DNA from: an uncultured Lachnospiraceae bacterium | Lineage (GTDB): Bacteria > Bacillota > Clostridia > Lachnospirales > Lachnospiraceae | Assembly (NCBI GenBank): GCA_910578795.1 | Contig: CAJTSD010000012.1 | Location: 1-64,000, forward strand | DNA length: 64,000 nt | Direction of reading: 5' to 3' | Part shown: piece after piece, positions 26,771 to 35,593 of the stretch | Layout of the letters: each line of letters begins with the position of its first letter | How positions within the stretch are numbered: position 1 is the stretch's first letter | Position numbers and translations under genes: made by a program | The notes under the pieces: generated by a model | Databases searched by the model: none | What the model was told of the DNA's origin: nothing | The model's input: the letters and a program-made list of their open reading frames with translations, nothing else

Positions 26771-27139
26771 TTATAATACGAAAATGATTAGAATGGCAAC
26801 GATTAATGCATAAATAATAGCCGTTTCAATAAATACAAGACCAAGCATCAGGCTTGTACGGATTTTTCCTTCTGCCTCCGGCTGTCTTGAAATGCCCTCG
26901 GAAGACTTTGCAATCGCCAAGCCCATGCCAATTGCACCCGCTGCAGCGGCAAGCCCTACGCAGATTGCAGCTGCGAGCGCTTTTTGCCCTATAGGGTTTG
27001 CAGCGTTTTCCAGCGTTTCTACCGCCGCGCTGCCTGTACCCGATGCAGTTGCCTCTGCGGCAAATACAGGAACAGAAAACGCTGTAAGCGCCATCACCAA
27101 CAATGTCATTGCAAAAATCTTTTTTATCATTGTTTTCAT
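26771..27139 (-). CDS. atpE: ATP synthase Fo c subunit with signal-peptide-like N-terminus
   Basis: This 122-residue protein is long for a c subunit (usually 70-90). The first 27 residues (MKTMIKKIFAMTLLVMALTA, ending PVFA-A) look like a cleavable signal peptide, followed by a 20-residue Ala/Ser/Thr linker, then the two-helix hairpin with the polar loop SRQPEAEGKI. The ion-binding carboxylate is Glu in VFIETAIIY. The Gln that with Glu and Ser/Thr forms the sodium signature is Met here, so sodium coupling is not supported. Ribosome site GGAGG with 8-base spacing. Confidence 0.93.
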   Translation of the reverse strand: MKTMIKKIFAMTLLVMALTAFSVPVFAAEATASGTGSAAVETLENAANPIGQKALAAAICVGLAAAAGAIGMGLAIAKSSEGISRQPEAEGKIRTSLMLGLVFIETAIIYALIVAILIIFVL

Positions 27140-27174
27140 TATTATAACCTCCATTTCAGGTCAATGCCTGTCTT

Positions 27175-27993
27175 TTACTTTTTTCGTTTTTTTTCATGCG
27201 GTTCTGAAACTTCCCCGTAAAACAATGCTGTCAGCATGGTTAGAACATATGTTTGTATCAGCGCATGAAGCAGCGTAAACAGAATGCCGACCACAACGGG
27301 AAGTACGAAGCTTAGGTGAATGTAATAGTAAACCAGCTCCGTCACCAAAAGACCGCTGAGCAGTGCGCCGAAGAGTCGAAAGCTCATGGAAATCGGCAAC
27401 GAAAAGTCCTTTAACGTGCTTCCAACCCCACGAAAGCCGTTTCCGACAATACCACCTGATAAAATCACAAGATAAGACAGGCAGCCAAGCGAAATTGCCG
27501 CATTGATGTCTGATAACGGTGCGGGCAGGGCAATCGACATTCCCTTTGTGGTAATACCCTGTAACCCAAACAGCTCAAACAGTGTGCCGATAAAAATGTA
27601 AACGCCTGCCGCAAAAACATATGCGCCAAGAAACCCGTTCCGATGCGGACTGTTGGACTTTGCAAGGTTGTCAAAATATATAACCATTTGTTCCAGTAAA
27701 AGCTGGAATCTGCCCGGAACATACTGAAATTTCGGAATGACGAAAATACGGATACAGACTGCTGCCAACAATACAATCACTGTTACCGTATAGGCTGAAA
27801 TCAATGCCGGATTCACGTCCTTGATTCCAAACAGACTGATTTTGTTGGATTCATGCAGTACGGCATCTCTCATGACTTCCTTGATGGATTCCTGTTTTGC
27901 TGCCGAGGTTCCGGTCAGAAGTCCGCAGACAAGCAGCGCCAGCACAATACAAAGCCATATCATAAACGCTGTCACCCGTTTCTTTTTGCTCAC
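27175..27993 (-). CDS. atpB: ATP synthase Fo a subunit
   Basis: This 272-residue membrane stator subunit has five to six helices. The essential arginine is in MSFRLFGALLSGLL and the last helix shows ALIQTYVLTMLTALF. An extracytoplasmic loop with LHESNKISLFGI precedes the core. I place the start at a GTG (27993) 8 bases after AAGGAGG. It is the first operon gene; there is no atpI before it. Confidence 0.94.
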   Translation of the reverse strand: MSKKKRVTAFMIWLCIVLALLVCGLLTGTSAAKQESIKEVMRDAVLHESNKISLFGIKDVNPALISAYTVTVIVLLAAVCIRIFVIPKFQYVPGRFQLLLEQMVIYFDNLAKSNSPHRNGFLGAYVFAAGVYIFIGTLFELFGLQGITTKGMSIALPAPLSDINAAISLGCLSYLVILSGGIVGNGFRGVGSTLKDFSLPISMSFRLFGALLSGLLVTELVYYYIHLSFVLPVVVGILFTLLHALIQTYVLTMLTALFYGEVSEPHEKKRKK

Positions 27994-28134
27994 ACACAAC
28001 GCCTCCTTTCCTAATTATAATGTTATAATGCATTTTAAAATCATTTTCCCTTCGCCCTTTGGCAAGCCAAAAAGGCTTTGTTCATCGAAAATGCCCAACA
28101 AACATTCCTGCCTGCCGGGCGTTTAACCCTAATT
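27994..28134 (-). promoter_or_regulatory. Leader of the ATP synthase operon
   Basis: The 5' leader of roughly 130 bases contains GC-rich CCCGGCAGGCAGG and a small AAGCC-TTTTT-GGCTT hairpin, then an A/T-rich stretch before AAGGAGG. No known riboswitch was recognised. The hairpin could affect initiation of atpB. Confidence 0.35.
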
Positions 28135-28163
28135 ATTATAGTCTTTGGTTTTCCGTTTTTCAA
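28135..28163 (-). promoter_or_regulatory. Sigma-A promoter of the ATP synthase operon
   Basis: TTGAAA (28163-28158) and TATAAT (28140-28135) are separated by exactly 17 bp on the minus strand, about 140 bp before atpB. This is the best vegetative promoter in the window. Confidence 0.8.
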
Positions 28164-28321
28164 GTGCTTTTTCCATGAAAAAACATTTTTAAATCCATAT
28201 CTGTAGAATGAGATAAATATTTGCAATTTATACGGTTTTTGTCTTAATTTTGCTTGGAACGTTAACGTTTTACGCCATCGTATGCACGAATAACACAGAT
28301 TTGCCCCAGAATATTTTGGTT

Positions 28322-28383
28322 AAAGAAATAGAAAAAACAGCGCAGCCGTTTCGCAATGGCTGCGCTGTTTTTTCTATTTCTTT
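28322..28383. terminator. Bidirectional terminator with 26-bp perfect arms
   Basis: AAAGAAATAGAAAAAACAGC... (28322-28347) and its exact complement (28358-28383) flank a 10-base loop. The G/C core GCGCAGCC/GGCTGCGC with A and T tracts on both sides can stop transcription in both directions. The arm overlaps the last codons of the giant surface-protein gene. Confidence 0.9.
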
Positions 28384-31300
28384 TTCTGTCCGTTTTTCTT
28401 TTTCACAATGATTATCGCAACTACCGTTACAATCACAACAAGCACTGCAAGCCATAGGAAACAGCATATTCCAAGGAATGTCGGGCAGATGTGGCATAAG
28501 CTGCACTCTTTTGACTGTGCTGCGCCCTGCGCCTCTTCGTTCTGTCGTTCCATGCCCTGCGTCTGCGTGTCCGTGTCGTTTTTGAGCTGGTAGGTAATGG
28601 CATAGGTTGAGAATGCCTCTGTCTTGATTGTAATGGTTTCGGGGTTGTCGTCCAAGTCCTCCAAGAGCAGGTAGGCGCCTTCGTGTGCGCGCAGGATATA
28701 AAAGTCTGCGGACAGGGCTGCGAGCTCCTGCGGGATGTCGAGGACGATTTCCACAGGTTCGTTGGTGGTGTGGACGGCGTTCCAGTCGCCGCTGCCTTTT
28801 CGCATGAACATGGAGATGTCAACGTACATGCCCATGCTCAGGTCGGAAAGGATGTTTTGGTATGCCTCCACGCCCTGTTCGATGACCTGTGCGTCTGCGG
28901 ACGGGACGGTTTCCATGCGTGCCACGTCGATACGGATTTCAATGCCTTCGCTCTCTCCTGCGGTGTCAAGCTCCTCCTGCGTCAGGACTGCGCCTGCCAC
29001 GGCGGCGGTGTCTGCCACTTTTGCGGTGCAGGCGGTTTCGTCCACGTTGTTTACGGTGACGATGACTGCGCCATTTTCGACTGCCAAAGCTGCGGTTTCG
29101 GGTGATGCCTGCGTATTCTGGTCTGTGCCTTCTGCATTTACCTGTGCGTCACCGTCCGTATCGGTCATTTCATCTGTATTGTTTTGGACGTTTGTTTGTT
29201 CTTTATTTGCATCTGATTTGCTGTCCTGTTTTGGGTTCTCCGTTTTGGGTTTGGCTGTGTCTTTCTTTGGGGCGGTTGTCTGCTTGGTGTTCGCCTCGGA
29301 GTTGTCCGCAGCGGGGTTTGTGTTATCAGCGGCGGGATTGCCGCTGTCCGCGCCCGGTGTTTCCTGCGGGGTGCCTTGCGTAGGTGACGTTTCAGGGGTT
29401 TTTGACGGCGGATTTGACGCACTGCCCGAACCGCTGCCCGATGAACCGCCCGAACTGCCTGAGCTGCCGCCCGACGAACCGCCCGAACTGCCGCCTGACG
29501 ACAGTTTCTTCTTCACGCCCTCAACGGTCACTGTCTGATTTTCCCTGATGTCCTGTATGGTATATGTATTCTGCGCGGTAAGCGTGATGCTTCTGCCGTT
29601 CACCTTGACTGCAAAGCTTTTTGTTTTTTGGTATCCTTTTACCAGTGCAAACCGGAACGCATAGCTTTTGCCCTCCTCAACGGGGCTTGCGCTGCCCCCA
29701 AACGCCGTCAGTGTATATCCTTTACCGCCTGACAGGGTGACTGTGTAGGTGTTGGCTTTCTTTGGAGGAACAATTACACTCTGCGGCTCGCTGTCAGCTT
29801 TGTCTGCGCCGTCACCTTTCTTTACAATGGTCAGCGTTTTGTCGTACCATTCATCCTTTATCGGGATTTCGCCGTTTTCATCCGCCTTAACAGGTTTTCC
29901 GTCAATAATATATTCCCCGTTCGGCTCCAGTCCTGTCAGGGCTTCCTTTTCATAATCAATTGCCGCCTGCGGCTCCTTCTCGGGTTTTGCAGGCTCTTCC
30001 CCGATGACGGCGCGGGCGGTTTCGCCGTAAAAGCATACATTTTGTGTCGCTTTGACACGCACTTCGTATGTTCCTGCGCCAAGTCCTTTGATTTGCGTTC
30101 CTGTCAGTACCGCGTCTTTCCACGCGCCGCTTTCTGTCCGGATTTCATACGCAAAGGACGCGTCAAGCCCTGTCAGCGCGCCGTCCTTTGCCGTCGGATA
30201 GCTTGCGTTTACCGCTTCAAGCGCGGGTGCGGCAGGTCTTTGCGGGATTTTCACCGCGGTCGTACGGCTGTGCGGGATAATGCCGTTTTCGGGATAACGG
30301 ATATACACCGTCGCCCCCATATACGTACCCACGCTGCCTTCCTGAACCGACGCGGTGCATGCTTCGTCCAAAAAAGCCTCCGCGCCGTCCTTTAATAGGA
30401 AGGTTTCTGCTATATAGTCAACTGCAAAGTTATCCGGTGCCGGCGGCTCGGGCATGGTCGCAATCTGCGTGCCGGTGCTTTCGGGCGATGCGAATGCCGT
30501 TTCCGTCGCCGCATACCGCGCCGTAAATGTGTAGATTGTCTTCTCGGTCAATCCCGTAAATTCCGGCTCCTTCCGCCAGCCGTCTGATGCAGCAGCGCTG
30601 CCGCCTATGCGGTACTCCACGTCCATGACCGCCTGCAACGTAATGGAGCCTTCCGTGCACCCGCTCTTCCTAGGAGCGTCGGGCACCAAGAGCGGTCTTT
30701 CCGGAAGAGAAAGATTCTGCGCCGTGCTGTCCGTCGTTTCGGTGTCATTGCCTTTTTTCACAATATCAAGCGTTTCGCCAATCCATTCCTCCTGAATGGG
30801 AATGCAGCCGTTTTCGTCCGCCGTCACGGTCTGCGTCCCGTTTATTACATAATCCGCGCCTGCCACAAGCCCTGTCAGCAGTTCGTTCTGATAGCCGATT
30901 TCAGCTTTCGGGGTATGCTCGGGACCTTTCACTTTTACGGTAATTTCCTCCGACGCGCTGTTGCCCGCATTGTCGGTTGCACAAATTTTTATCTGCGAAA
31001 CGCCTGTCGGGATTTCGGACGCGGGGATTTGGAACGTAACCTTCTCCTGCAACGCAGTGCTGTCAACCGCCACGCTTTGCTCTGCCCCGTTATCCACCTG
31101 ATAGGTTACGGTCGCAATGCCTGCCGAGATTGCGTTTTCCGTATCATCGCTGACTGTTACGGTCAATTTTGTCGGCACTTCATAATATCCTTCCGACACA
31201 TTTGTTGTGATTGTCGGCGCTTTATCCTCCACAAGCACGCCTGACGCATTTTCGTGTGTACCTGCTGTCACACTGTCTGAGACGTTCCCTACTTTGTCCG

Positions 31301-34300
31301 TACACGTAATCGTGACAGTTCCCTGAAATGCCTTGTCAAAGGTAATCTCCGCCTTGCCGTTTGTAAGCGGGGCTGTTTTTGTCTGCGCCTGATCGCCCTG
31401 CGGCGTCATAGTGTAGCTGATTTCGTCCGCACCGCTGCCGTTTTCCGTAACAGGGACATTGATAACCAAATCCGTTTTTCCGATAATCCACTGCCACAAT
31501 GTTGCCTTATGGTTATCATAGGTCAGTGTTCCGATAACGGGCTTTTTCGTGTCAAGTTTTATGGTAAACACATCGCTTAACGCAGACTCATTTCCTGCCG
31601 CGTCCTTTGCCATAAACTGATAGGTATGCTCCCCGTCAGACACGTTGCCATAAACATATGTTGTTCCGCTTGAAAATCCGTCAACTTTTGAAAATGTGCC
31701 GCCGTCCGTCTTTACCCAAAGCTCTGTCACGCCCACGCCGTCAAAAAGCGTAAGCAGGATTGTTTTCTGCGTGTTTGTCCAATCCGCAGGTAGCGTCACG
31801 CCGCTTTTAAGCTTAGGTGCATCGGGCGGCGTTTTGTCCAGCCAGTACGCGTACAGGGTTTGTACGGCGGTTATTTTGACAGTCGTCGCTGACGTAATTT
31901 TATTTCCTTTTCCGCCTGTCTGTGTATACCACCCTTGGAATGTGTAACCTGTTTTGGTCGGCGCGGGCAGTGTGCCGTAGGTCGTATCATAGGTCACATT
32001 TTTTTCTTTTGTAGTATTATCGCCGGTCGCGTTTTGGTAATCAAACGTAACCTTATAGGAATTGGCTGTCCAGTCTGCATAAAAGGTCTTATTTCCTATA
32101 GTGTCTGCGGCAATCTCCGTCACTGCAGTTCCCGTCAGATTTGCATTGTCGTACCAGCCCGCGAAGGTATAGCCTGTTTTTTTCCAATTTGTCGGGAGTG
32201 TCGCGCCTGTTCCGTAGGTGTACTGGGTCAGCGCGGTTCCTCCTGTTCCGCCGTTTTTATTGAGCGTGACGGTATAGCTTTTAGCGCTCCAGTTTGCGGT
32301 GTATGCGCGGTCTTCCAGGCTGCCCTTGGTGACTTTCACGGTCTTGTTTGTGGTGCCTGTCAGGTCCGTGCCACTCCAGCCTGTGAAGTCATAGCCTGTC
32401 TTAGTCGGATTGTTCAAGGTAAATGTCGGCGTTTCCACGGTGTACTGCGTCGGGTTTGATGTTCCGCTTGGGAGGGCGCCGCCTGCAAGGTCGTAAGCAA
32501 TTGTGTAGGGGATCAGCGTCCAGTGGGCATAGACGGTGATGTCCTCAAGCGGCATATTGTTAATCGTGATTTCGTCGCCGCCATCGGCTTGCGTGTACCA
32601 GCCGTCAAAATCATAGCCTGCTCTTGTCGGGATTGGCAGGGAACGTAATTTCCGTAATCCATTAATATCTCCTTTTTCCGTCCCAACCTCGCCGCCGTTT
32701 GCATCAAAGGTCATTACCCACGGCACAAAAGCGACTTCGCCGTCCTTTAATATCATCTTGTAATTGTCAACGCTCTCAAAATAATCTTCCGGGTTTTTGC
32801 CTGACATATAGGCGCTATATCCTTTTGTGATTATTATCGGATGTTCCGAGTATGGCTCAAAATCTAACAGCTTCACTCGGTAAGCGTCCGCATTGGTCAG
32901 AGCGCCTGTCAGCTCAATGATACCTGTCGCATAATTTCTGTCCCTATTTATTAGAAGACAAACGTCAAATCTTCCCGTTTCCTGGATTATTGCCTGATTA
33001 CCGCTCATTTTAAGAGTGGAATATATATATATTCCCGCCAGGAACTCCCCGCCGTTCACTGTTAATTCGCAATTACGGGCAGTTACCGCACAACGGAATG
33101 TTCCACCATTTATGACAACACCCGAAGTTGACATTGCCGTATCACTACTTGACTCGTTCGACATTGATACGCCTTTCCCCTCAAATTCACCGCCCGAAAT
33201 TGTAACAGTTGCGTTCTTGAGTACATGGATTGTATTATTATTACACGGCTTGTCTATATCCTCTGCCGAAATACTGCCTGACTTTATCTCTACGTTTGCG
33301 CCTTCTCCTATGTAAATGGCTGCTATGGAAGCTTGATAGCCTCTGGAATCTTCATCTCTGATTGTCGCGCCGTCTACCAATAACTGCGTACCGGAATCAA
33401 GACATACTCCTGCGCTGTTTATTCCCCTAACAGTGCTCCCGCTATAAAGATTGACCGCGGCATTCGCACCTGTCGCATAAATGCCTGCGCCGTCATAGGA
33501 TTTAGCGCCTGAATAATTGACATCTCCATTTCCAATGAGCGCTCCTCCATACACATTTAGGGTTCCGCTTGTCTTAACCGCGATTCCGTCGCCATTTGAT
33601 ATTTTGCCGTTTCCCACACAATCATGGATATTTAACGTTGCACCGTCTTCCACCTCAATTACACAAGTTGTTAAACCACTGATTAAATAATTGTATTGTT
33701 GTCCGTTCAGGCACAAATTGACTGTTGCACCGCTTTTAACCGTAATCTTTTGATATGTCTTATCTATGCTATTACTAATATAGTAGTTTCCGCTGTTTCT
33801 CAGCGTAATAGAATAACCATTAGAGGTCAGCGTCAACGCTGTCCAGCCTGTGTGGTCCTGATGTTCCCCGTCAGCCGCCGCCATTGTCATGCTGCCCTCG
33901 GTAAGCTGTTTTGCAAGCTTTGTCCATGCCCTCAGCTTTTCCAGCAGTTCCTTTGCAAGCTGCTCCTGCTGTTCCTGCTGCAACGCCTCATATTCCGCCC
34001 AAATGGCAAGCGCCTCCTGCGCGGTTTCATACAGGATTTCCTGCCATGTCTCGTACTTTCCTTCATCGTAAACGTCAGGCTCGTCTGCAAGGTATTCCTC
34101 CAAGTCGGGGAGTGCTGCGATTTGGTCTGACAGGGTTTGCAGCGGATTGTCTGTGTTGTCTGTTTCGGTGGGTTCTTCCGTCGTATTTTCCGATGCGGAT
34201 TCGCTTTCGTCCTCTCCTTCGGATTCCTCCTCTGTTCCGTTCTCGGGTTCCGATGCAGGTTCAGGTTCGCCGTTCTCGGGTTCCGATAGGGTTTCACGCT

Positions 34301-34700
34301 CAGGTTCGCTTTCGCCTTCGGGTTTGGCAGAAACGTCCTCCTGCGAAACGGTTTGTGCTGTTGTGCTTTCCTGTGGAACATGCTCTTCCCGCGTATTGTC
34401 CTGCGTCGCAGTTTCCTGCCCGACTTCGGCAGTTTCTTCTGTAGCGTCCTTTTTCTCATCGGCAGCCGTATCCTCGGCTTTGCCATCCGAATACTGCGCC
34501 GTTTCCTGCTCCTGTTTCGTTTCCTGACCGCCTCCGTCGGTTTTCTCCGCCGCAAAAACGGCAAGCATTGACGGGAGTTCGGGATACGCCGTAACGGTCA
34601 CGCAAATACAGAGCAGCAATGCTATGATACGCCAATGCCTTTTTTGCTTTTTTCCCAATTTCGGTTTGCCTGATTGGTTCCTTTCTTCATAATTCCTCAT
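28374..34700 (-). CDS. Giant InlB-repeat surface protein with Cys-rich membrane anchor (2108 residues)
   Basis: A secreted, membrane-anchored protein, probably an adhesin. Order: signal peptide (about 20-51, LLLCICVTVTAYPELP), a Glu/Thr/Pro-rich stalk to about 190, a helical segment, a beta-helix-like region (about 290-660), four InlB/Flg_new repeats (about 680-985, each ending in GWY...W), bacterial Ig-like modules, two copies of a LTGL...GxIPIxExW module, a VTLSGGKGYTL domain ending in TVTVEGVKKK, a Gly/Ser linker, a Thr/Asn/Asp stalk, a conserved terminal domain and the anchor CSLCHICPTFLGIC plus a membrane helix and KKKNGQKKK. No LPxTG motif. The start at 34700 has AGGAG 10 bases upstream. 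Long plus-strand frames inside it are shadows. Confidence 0.88.
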   Translation of the reverse strand: MRNYEERNQSGKPKLGKKQKRHWRIIALLLCICVTVTAYPELPSMLAVFAAEKTDGGGQETKQEQETAQYSDGKAEDTAADEKKDATEETAEVGQETATQDNTREEHVPQESTTAQTVSQEDVSAKPEGESEPERETLSEPENGEPEPASEPENGTEEESEGEDESESASENTTEEPTETDNTDNPLQTLSDQIAALPDLEEYLADEPDVYDEGKYETWQEILYETAQEALAIWAEYEALQQEQQEQLAKELLEKLRAWTKLAKQLTEGSMTMAAADGEHQDHTGWTALTLTSNGYSITLRNSGNYYISNSIDKTYQKITVKSGATVNLCLNGQQYNYLISGLTTCVIEVEDGATLNIHDCVGNGKISNGDGIAVKTSGTLNVYGGALIGNGDVNYSGAKSYDGAGIYATGANAAVNLYSGSTVRGINSAGVCLDSGTQLLVDGATIRDEDSRGYQASIAAIYIGEGANVEIKSGSISAEDIDKPCNNNTIHVLKNATVTISGGEFEGKGVSMSNESSSDTAMSTSGVVINGGTFRCAVTARNCELTVNGGEFLAGIYIYSTLKMSGNQAIIQETGRFDVCLLINRDRNYATGIIELTGALTNADAYRVKLLDFEPYSEHPIIITKGYSAYMSGKNPEDYFESVDNYKMILKDGEVAFVPWVMTFDANGGEVGTEKGDINGLRKLRSLPIPTRAGYDFDGWYTQADGGDEITINNMPLEDITVYAHWTLIPYTIAYDLAGGALPSGTSNPTQYTVETPTFTLNNPTKTGYDFTGWSGTDLTGTTNKTVKVTKGSLEDRAYTANWSAKSYTVTLNKNGGTGGTALTQYTYGTGATLPTNWKKTGYTFAGWYDNANLTGTAVTEIAADTIGNKTFYADWTANSYKVTFDYQNATGDNTTKEKNVTYDTTYGTLPAPTKTGYTFQGWYTQTGGKGNKITSATTVKITAVQTLYAYWLDKTPPDAPKLKSGVTLPADWTNTQKTILLTLFDGVGVTELWVKTDGGTFSKVDGFSSGTTYVYGNVSDGEHTYQFMAKDAAGNESALSDVFTIKLDTKKPVIGTLTYDNHKATLWQWIIGKTDLVINVPVTENGSGADEISYTMTPQGDQAQTKTAPLTNGKAEITFDKAFQGTVTITCTDKVGNVSDSVTAGTHENASGVLVEDKAPTITTNVSEGYYEVPTKLTVTVSDDTENAISAGIATVTYQVDNGAEQSVAVDSTALQEKVTFQIPASEIPTGVSQIKICATDNAGNSASEEITVKVKGPEHTPKAEIGYQNELLTGLVAGADYVINGTQTVTADENGCIPIQEEWIGETLDIVKKGNDTETTDSTAQNLSLPERPLLVPDAPRKSGCTEGSITLQAVMDVEYRIGGSAAASDGWRKEPEFTGLTEKTIYTFTARYAATETAFASPESTGTQIATMPEPPAPDNFAVDYIAETFLLKDGAEAFLDEACTASVQEGSVGTYMGATVYIRYPENGIIPHSRTTAVKIPQRPAAPALEAVNASYPTAKDGALTGLDASFAYEIRTESGAWKDAVLTGTQIKGLGAGTYEVRVKATQNVCFYGETARAVIGEEPAKPEKEPQAAIDYEKEALTGLEPNGEYIIDGKPVKADENGEIPIKDEWYDKTLTIVKKGDGADKADSEPQSVIVPPKKANTYTVTLSGGKGYTLTAFGGSASPVEEGKSYAFRFALVKGYQKTKSFAVKVNGRSITLTAQNTYTIQDIRENQTVTVEGVKKKLSSGGSSGGSSGGSSGSSGGSSGSGSGSASNPPSKTPETSPTQGTPQETPGADSGNPAADNTNPAADNSEANTKQTTAPKKDTAKPKTENPKQDSKSDANKEQTNVQNNTDEMTDTDGDAQVNAEGTDQNTQASPETAALAVENGAVIVTVNNVDETACTAKVADTAAVAGAVLTQEELDTAGESEGIEIRIDVARMETVPSADAQVIEQGVEAYQNILSDLSMGMYVDISMFMRKGSGDWNAVHTTNEPVEIVLDIPQELAALSADFYILRAHEGAYLLLEDLDDNPETITIKTEAFSTYAITYQLKNDTDTQTQGMERQNEEAQGAAQSKECSLCHICPTFLGICCFLWLAVLVVIVTVVAIIIVKKKNGQKKK

Positions 34701-34808
34701 GATTCTGTATCTCCTGTGTATACAATTGCAATGAGTTGCGGTTGCTTTTTTCCATATTATCAATTACCATTTGGTAATTTTAGGAAAATTTATTAATATG
34801 TTTTTAAT

Positions 34809-34905
34809 ATTATATGGTAAGATCATCCTTCCGCCCACCGCTTTGGTACGCTTTGTCGTTTTAAGGGTACAATTTTCAGTTTGGGTGTGAAAATTTTGCT
34901 TGACA
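34809..34905 (-). promoter_or_regulatory. LytTR-type regulated promoter of the 2108-residue surface-protein gene
   Basis: On the minus strand AATTGTACC (34874-34866) and AAGCGTACC (34853-34845) are direct repeats with a 12-bp spacer. After 30 bp comes TATAAT (34814-34809). The position of a -35 holds TGGGCG, unlike the sigma-A box, so activation is expected. A TGTCAAG box (34905-34899) lies 24 bp upstream of the first repeat. The whole layout is repeated in front of the other giant gene. Confidence 0.75.
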
Positions 34906-34938
34906 AGGGGGAACTTTTCATGGGCAGCAAAATTCAAT

Positions 34939-34967
34939 TTGACATATACACGCAATTCAGGTATAAC
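34939..34967 (+). promoter_or_regulatory. Promoter of the decayed higBA pair
   Basis: TTGACA (34939-34944), 17 bp, TATAAC (34962-34967). The higB ATG begins 7 bases after the -10, so the transcript would start at or within a base or two of the start codon and be leaderless. Confidence 0.7.
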
Positions 34968-34973
34968 AAGGCT

Positions 34974-35156
34974 ATGATTAAAACATTTGCAGACAGAGAA
35001 ACAGAAAAATCTACAATCAAAAGTTTTCAAAGAAGTTACCACAATCAATACAAAAGATAGCATTACGAAAATTGATTATGATTGATAATGCACAAAATTT
35101 GGAGGACTTAAGAGAAACTTATTTTTTATGATGTGGAAATAGTGGATTATCATTAG
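34974..35156 (+). pseudogene. HigB/RelE-type toxin remnant
   Basis: The frame starts MIKTFADRETEK, shifts by one base in an A run, then reads YNQKFSKKLPQSIQKIALRK and LIMIDNAQNLEDLR. Sequence that should follow (PPGN..., the catalytic strand region) is deleted, and the DNA resumes with FYDVEIVDYH and a stop. These pieces are the start, middle and end of a plasmid-maintenance HigB toxin. With a frameshift and an internal deletion no toxin can be made. Confidence 0.82.
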
Positions 35157-35169
35157 AAAGGAAACAGTT

Positions 35170-35475
35170 ATGGAAAATTATATTGAAACTCCTAAAATAA
35201 GTGAAATATTGTCTGAAGAATTTATGATACCGTTTGGTTTGTCGGCATATAAATTAGCGCAGGAAATTCATGTTCCGGTTTCAAGGATTCAGGATATTTT
35301 ACATGACAGGCGAAAAATAACTGCAGATACATCAATAAGGCTTGGGTAATTTTTTGGTGTATCAGACAGGTATTTTCTTGATATGCAGGACGATATTGAC
35401 ATAAGAAATACGAAAATGCAGATTATGGATGAAATCAACAGTATCTCTGCATTTGATTATGCACAGATGGGATAG
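35170..35475 (+). pseudogene. HigA-type XRE antitoxin with in-frame stop
   Basis: The 101-codon frame reads MENYIETPKISEILSEEFM, AYKLAQEIHVPVSRIQDIL, then RKITADTSIRLG, a TAA (35347-35349), and continues FFGVSDRYFLDMQDDIDIR to a second stop at 35475. The TAA stands where homologues have Lys or a similar residue (AAA to TAA fits). The HTH is nearly complete before the stop, so a 59-residue product may still bind DNA. It follows the higB remnant by 13 bp with an AAAGGA site. Confidence 0.85.
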
Positions 35476-35547
35476 ATGGGGTTTATAATTGAAAACGTCG
35501 GGATTTGATAGTTTGAACTGTATGGGAAGCGGACCGTATAAGTTATT

Positions 35548-35575
35548 TACCCCCTAGGCGATAGGGGGTATTTTT
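35548..35575 (+). terminator. Hairpin with T run just before the GHKL kinase gene
   Basis: TACCCCCTA (35548-35556), GGCGA, TAGGGGGTA (35562-35570), then TTTTT. It ends 18 bp before the kinase ATG and partly approaches its GAGG ribosome site. It can end higBA transcripts, or act as an attenuator for the kinase gene. Confidence 0.75.
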
Positions 35576-35593
35576 AAAAGTGAGGTATCTTTT

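Noticed and set aside
26771..27139. Sodium-type ATP synthase
   Set aside because: The Gln of the sodium signature is Met here; Glu plus Thr alone is not sufficient.
28374..28500. CSLCH in the anchor matches the CxxCH haem motif
   Set aside because: One motif next to a membrane helix without other cytochrome features; the further Cys residues and shared anchor context argue for an anchoring signal instead.
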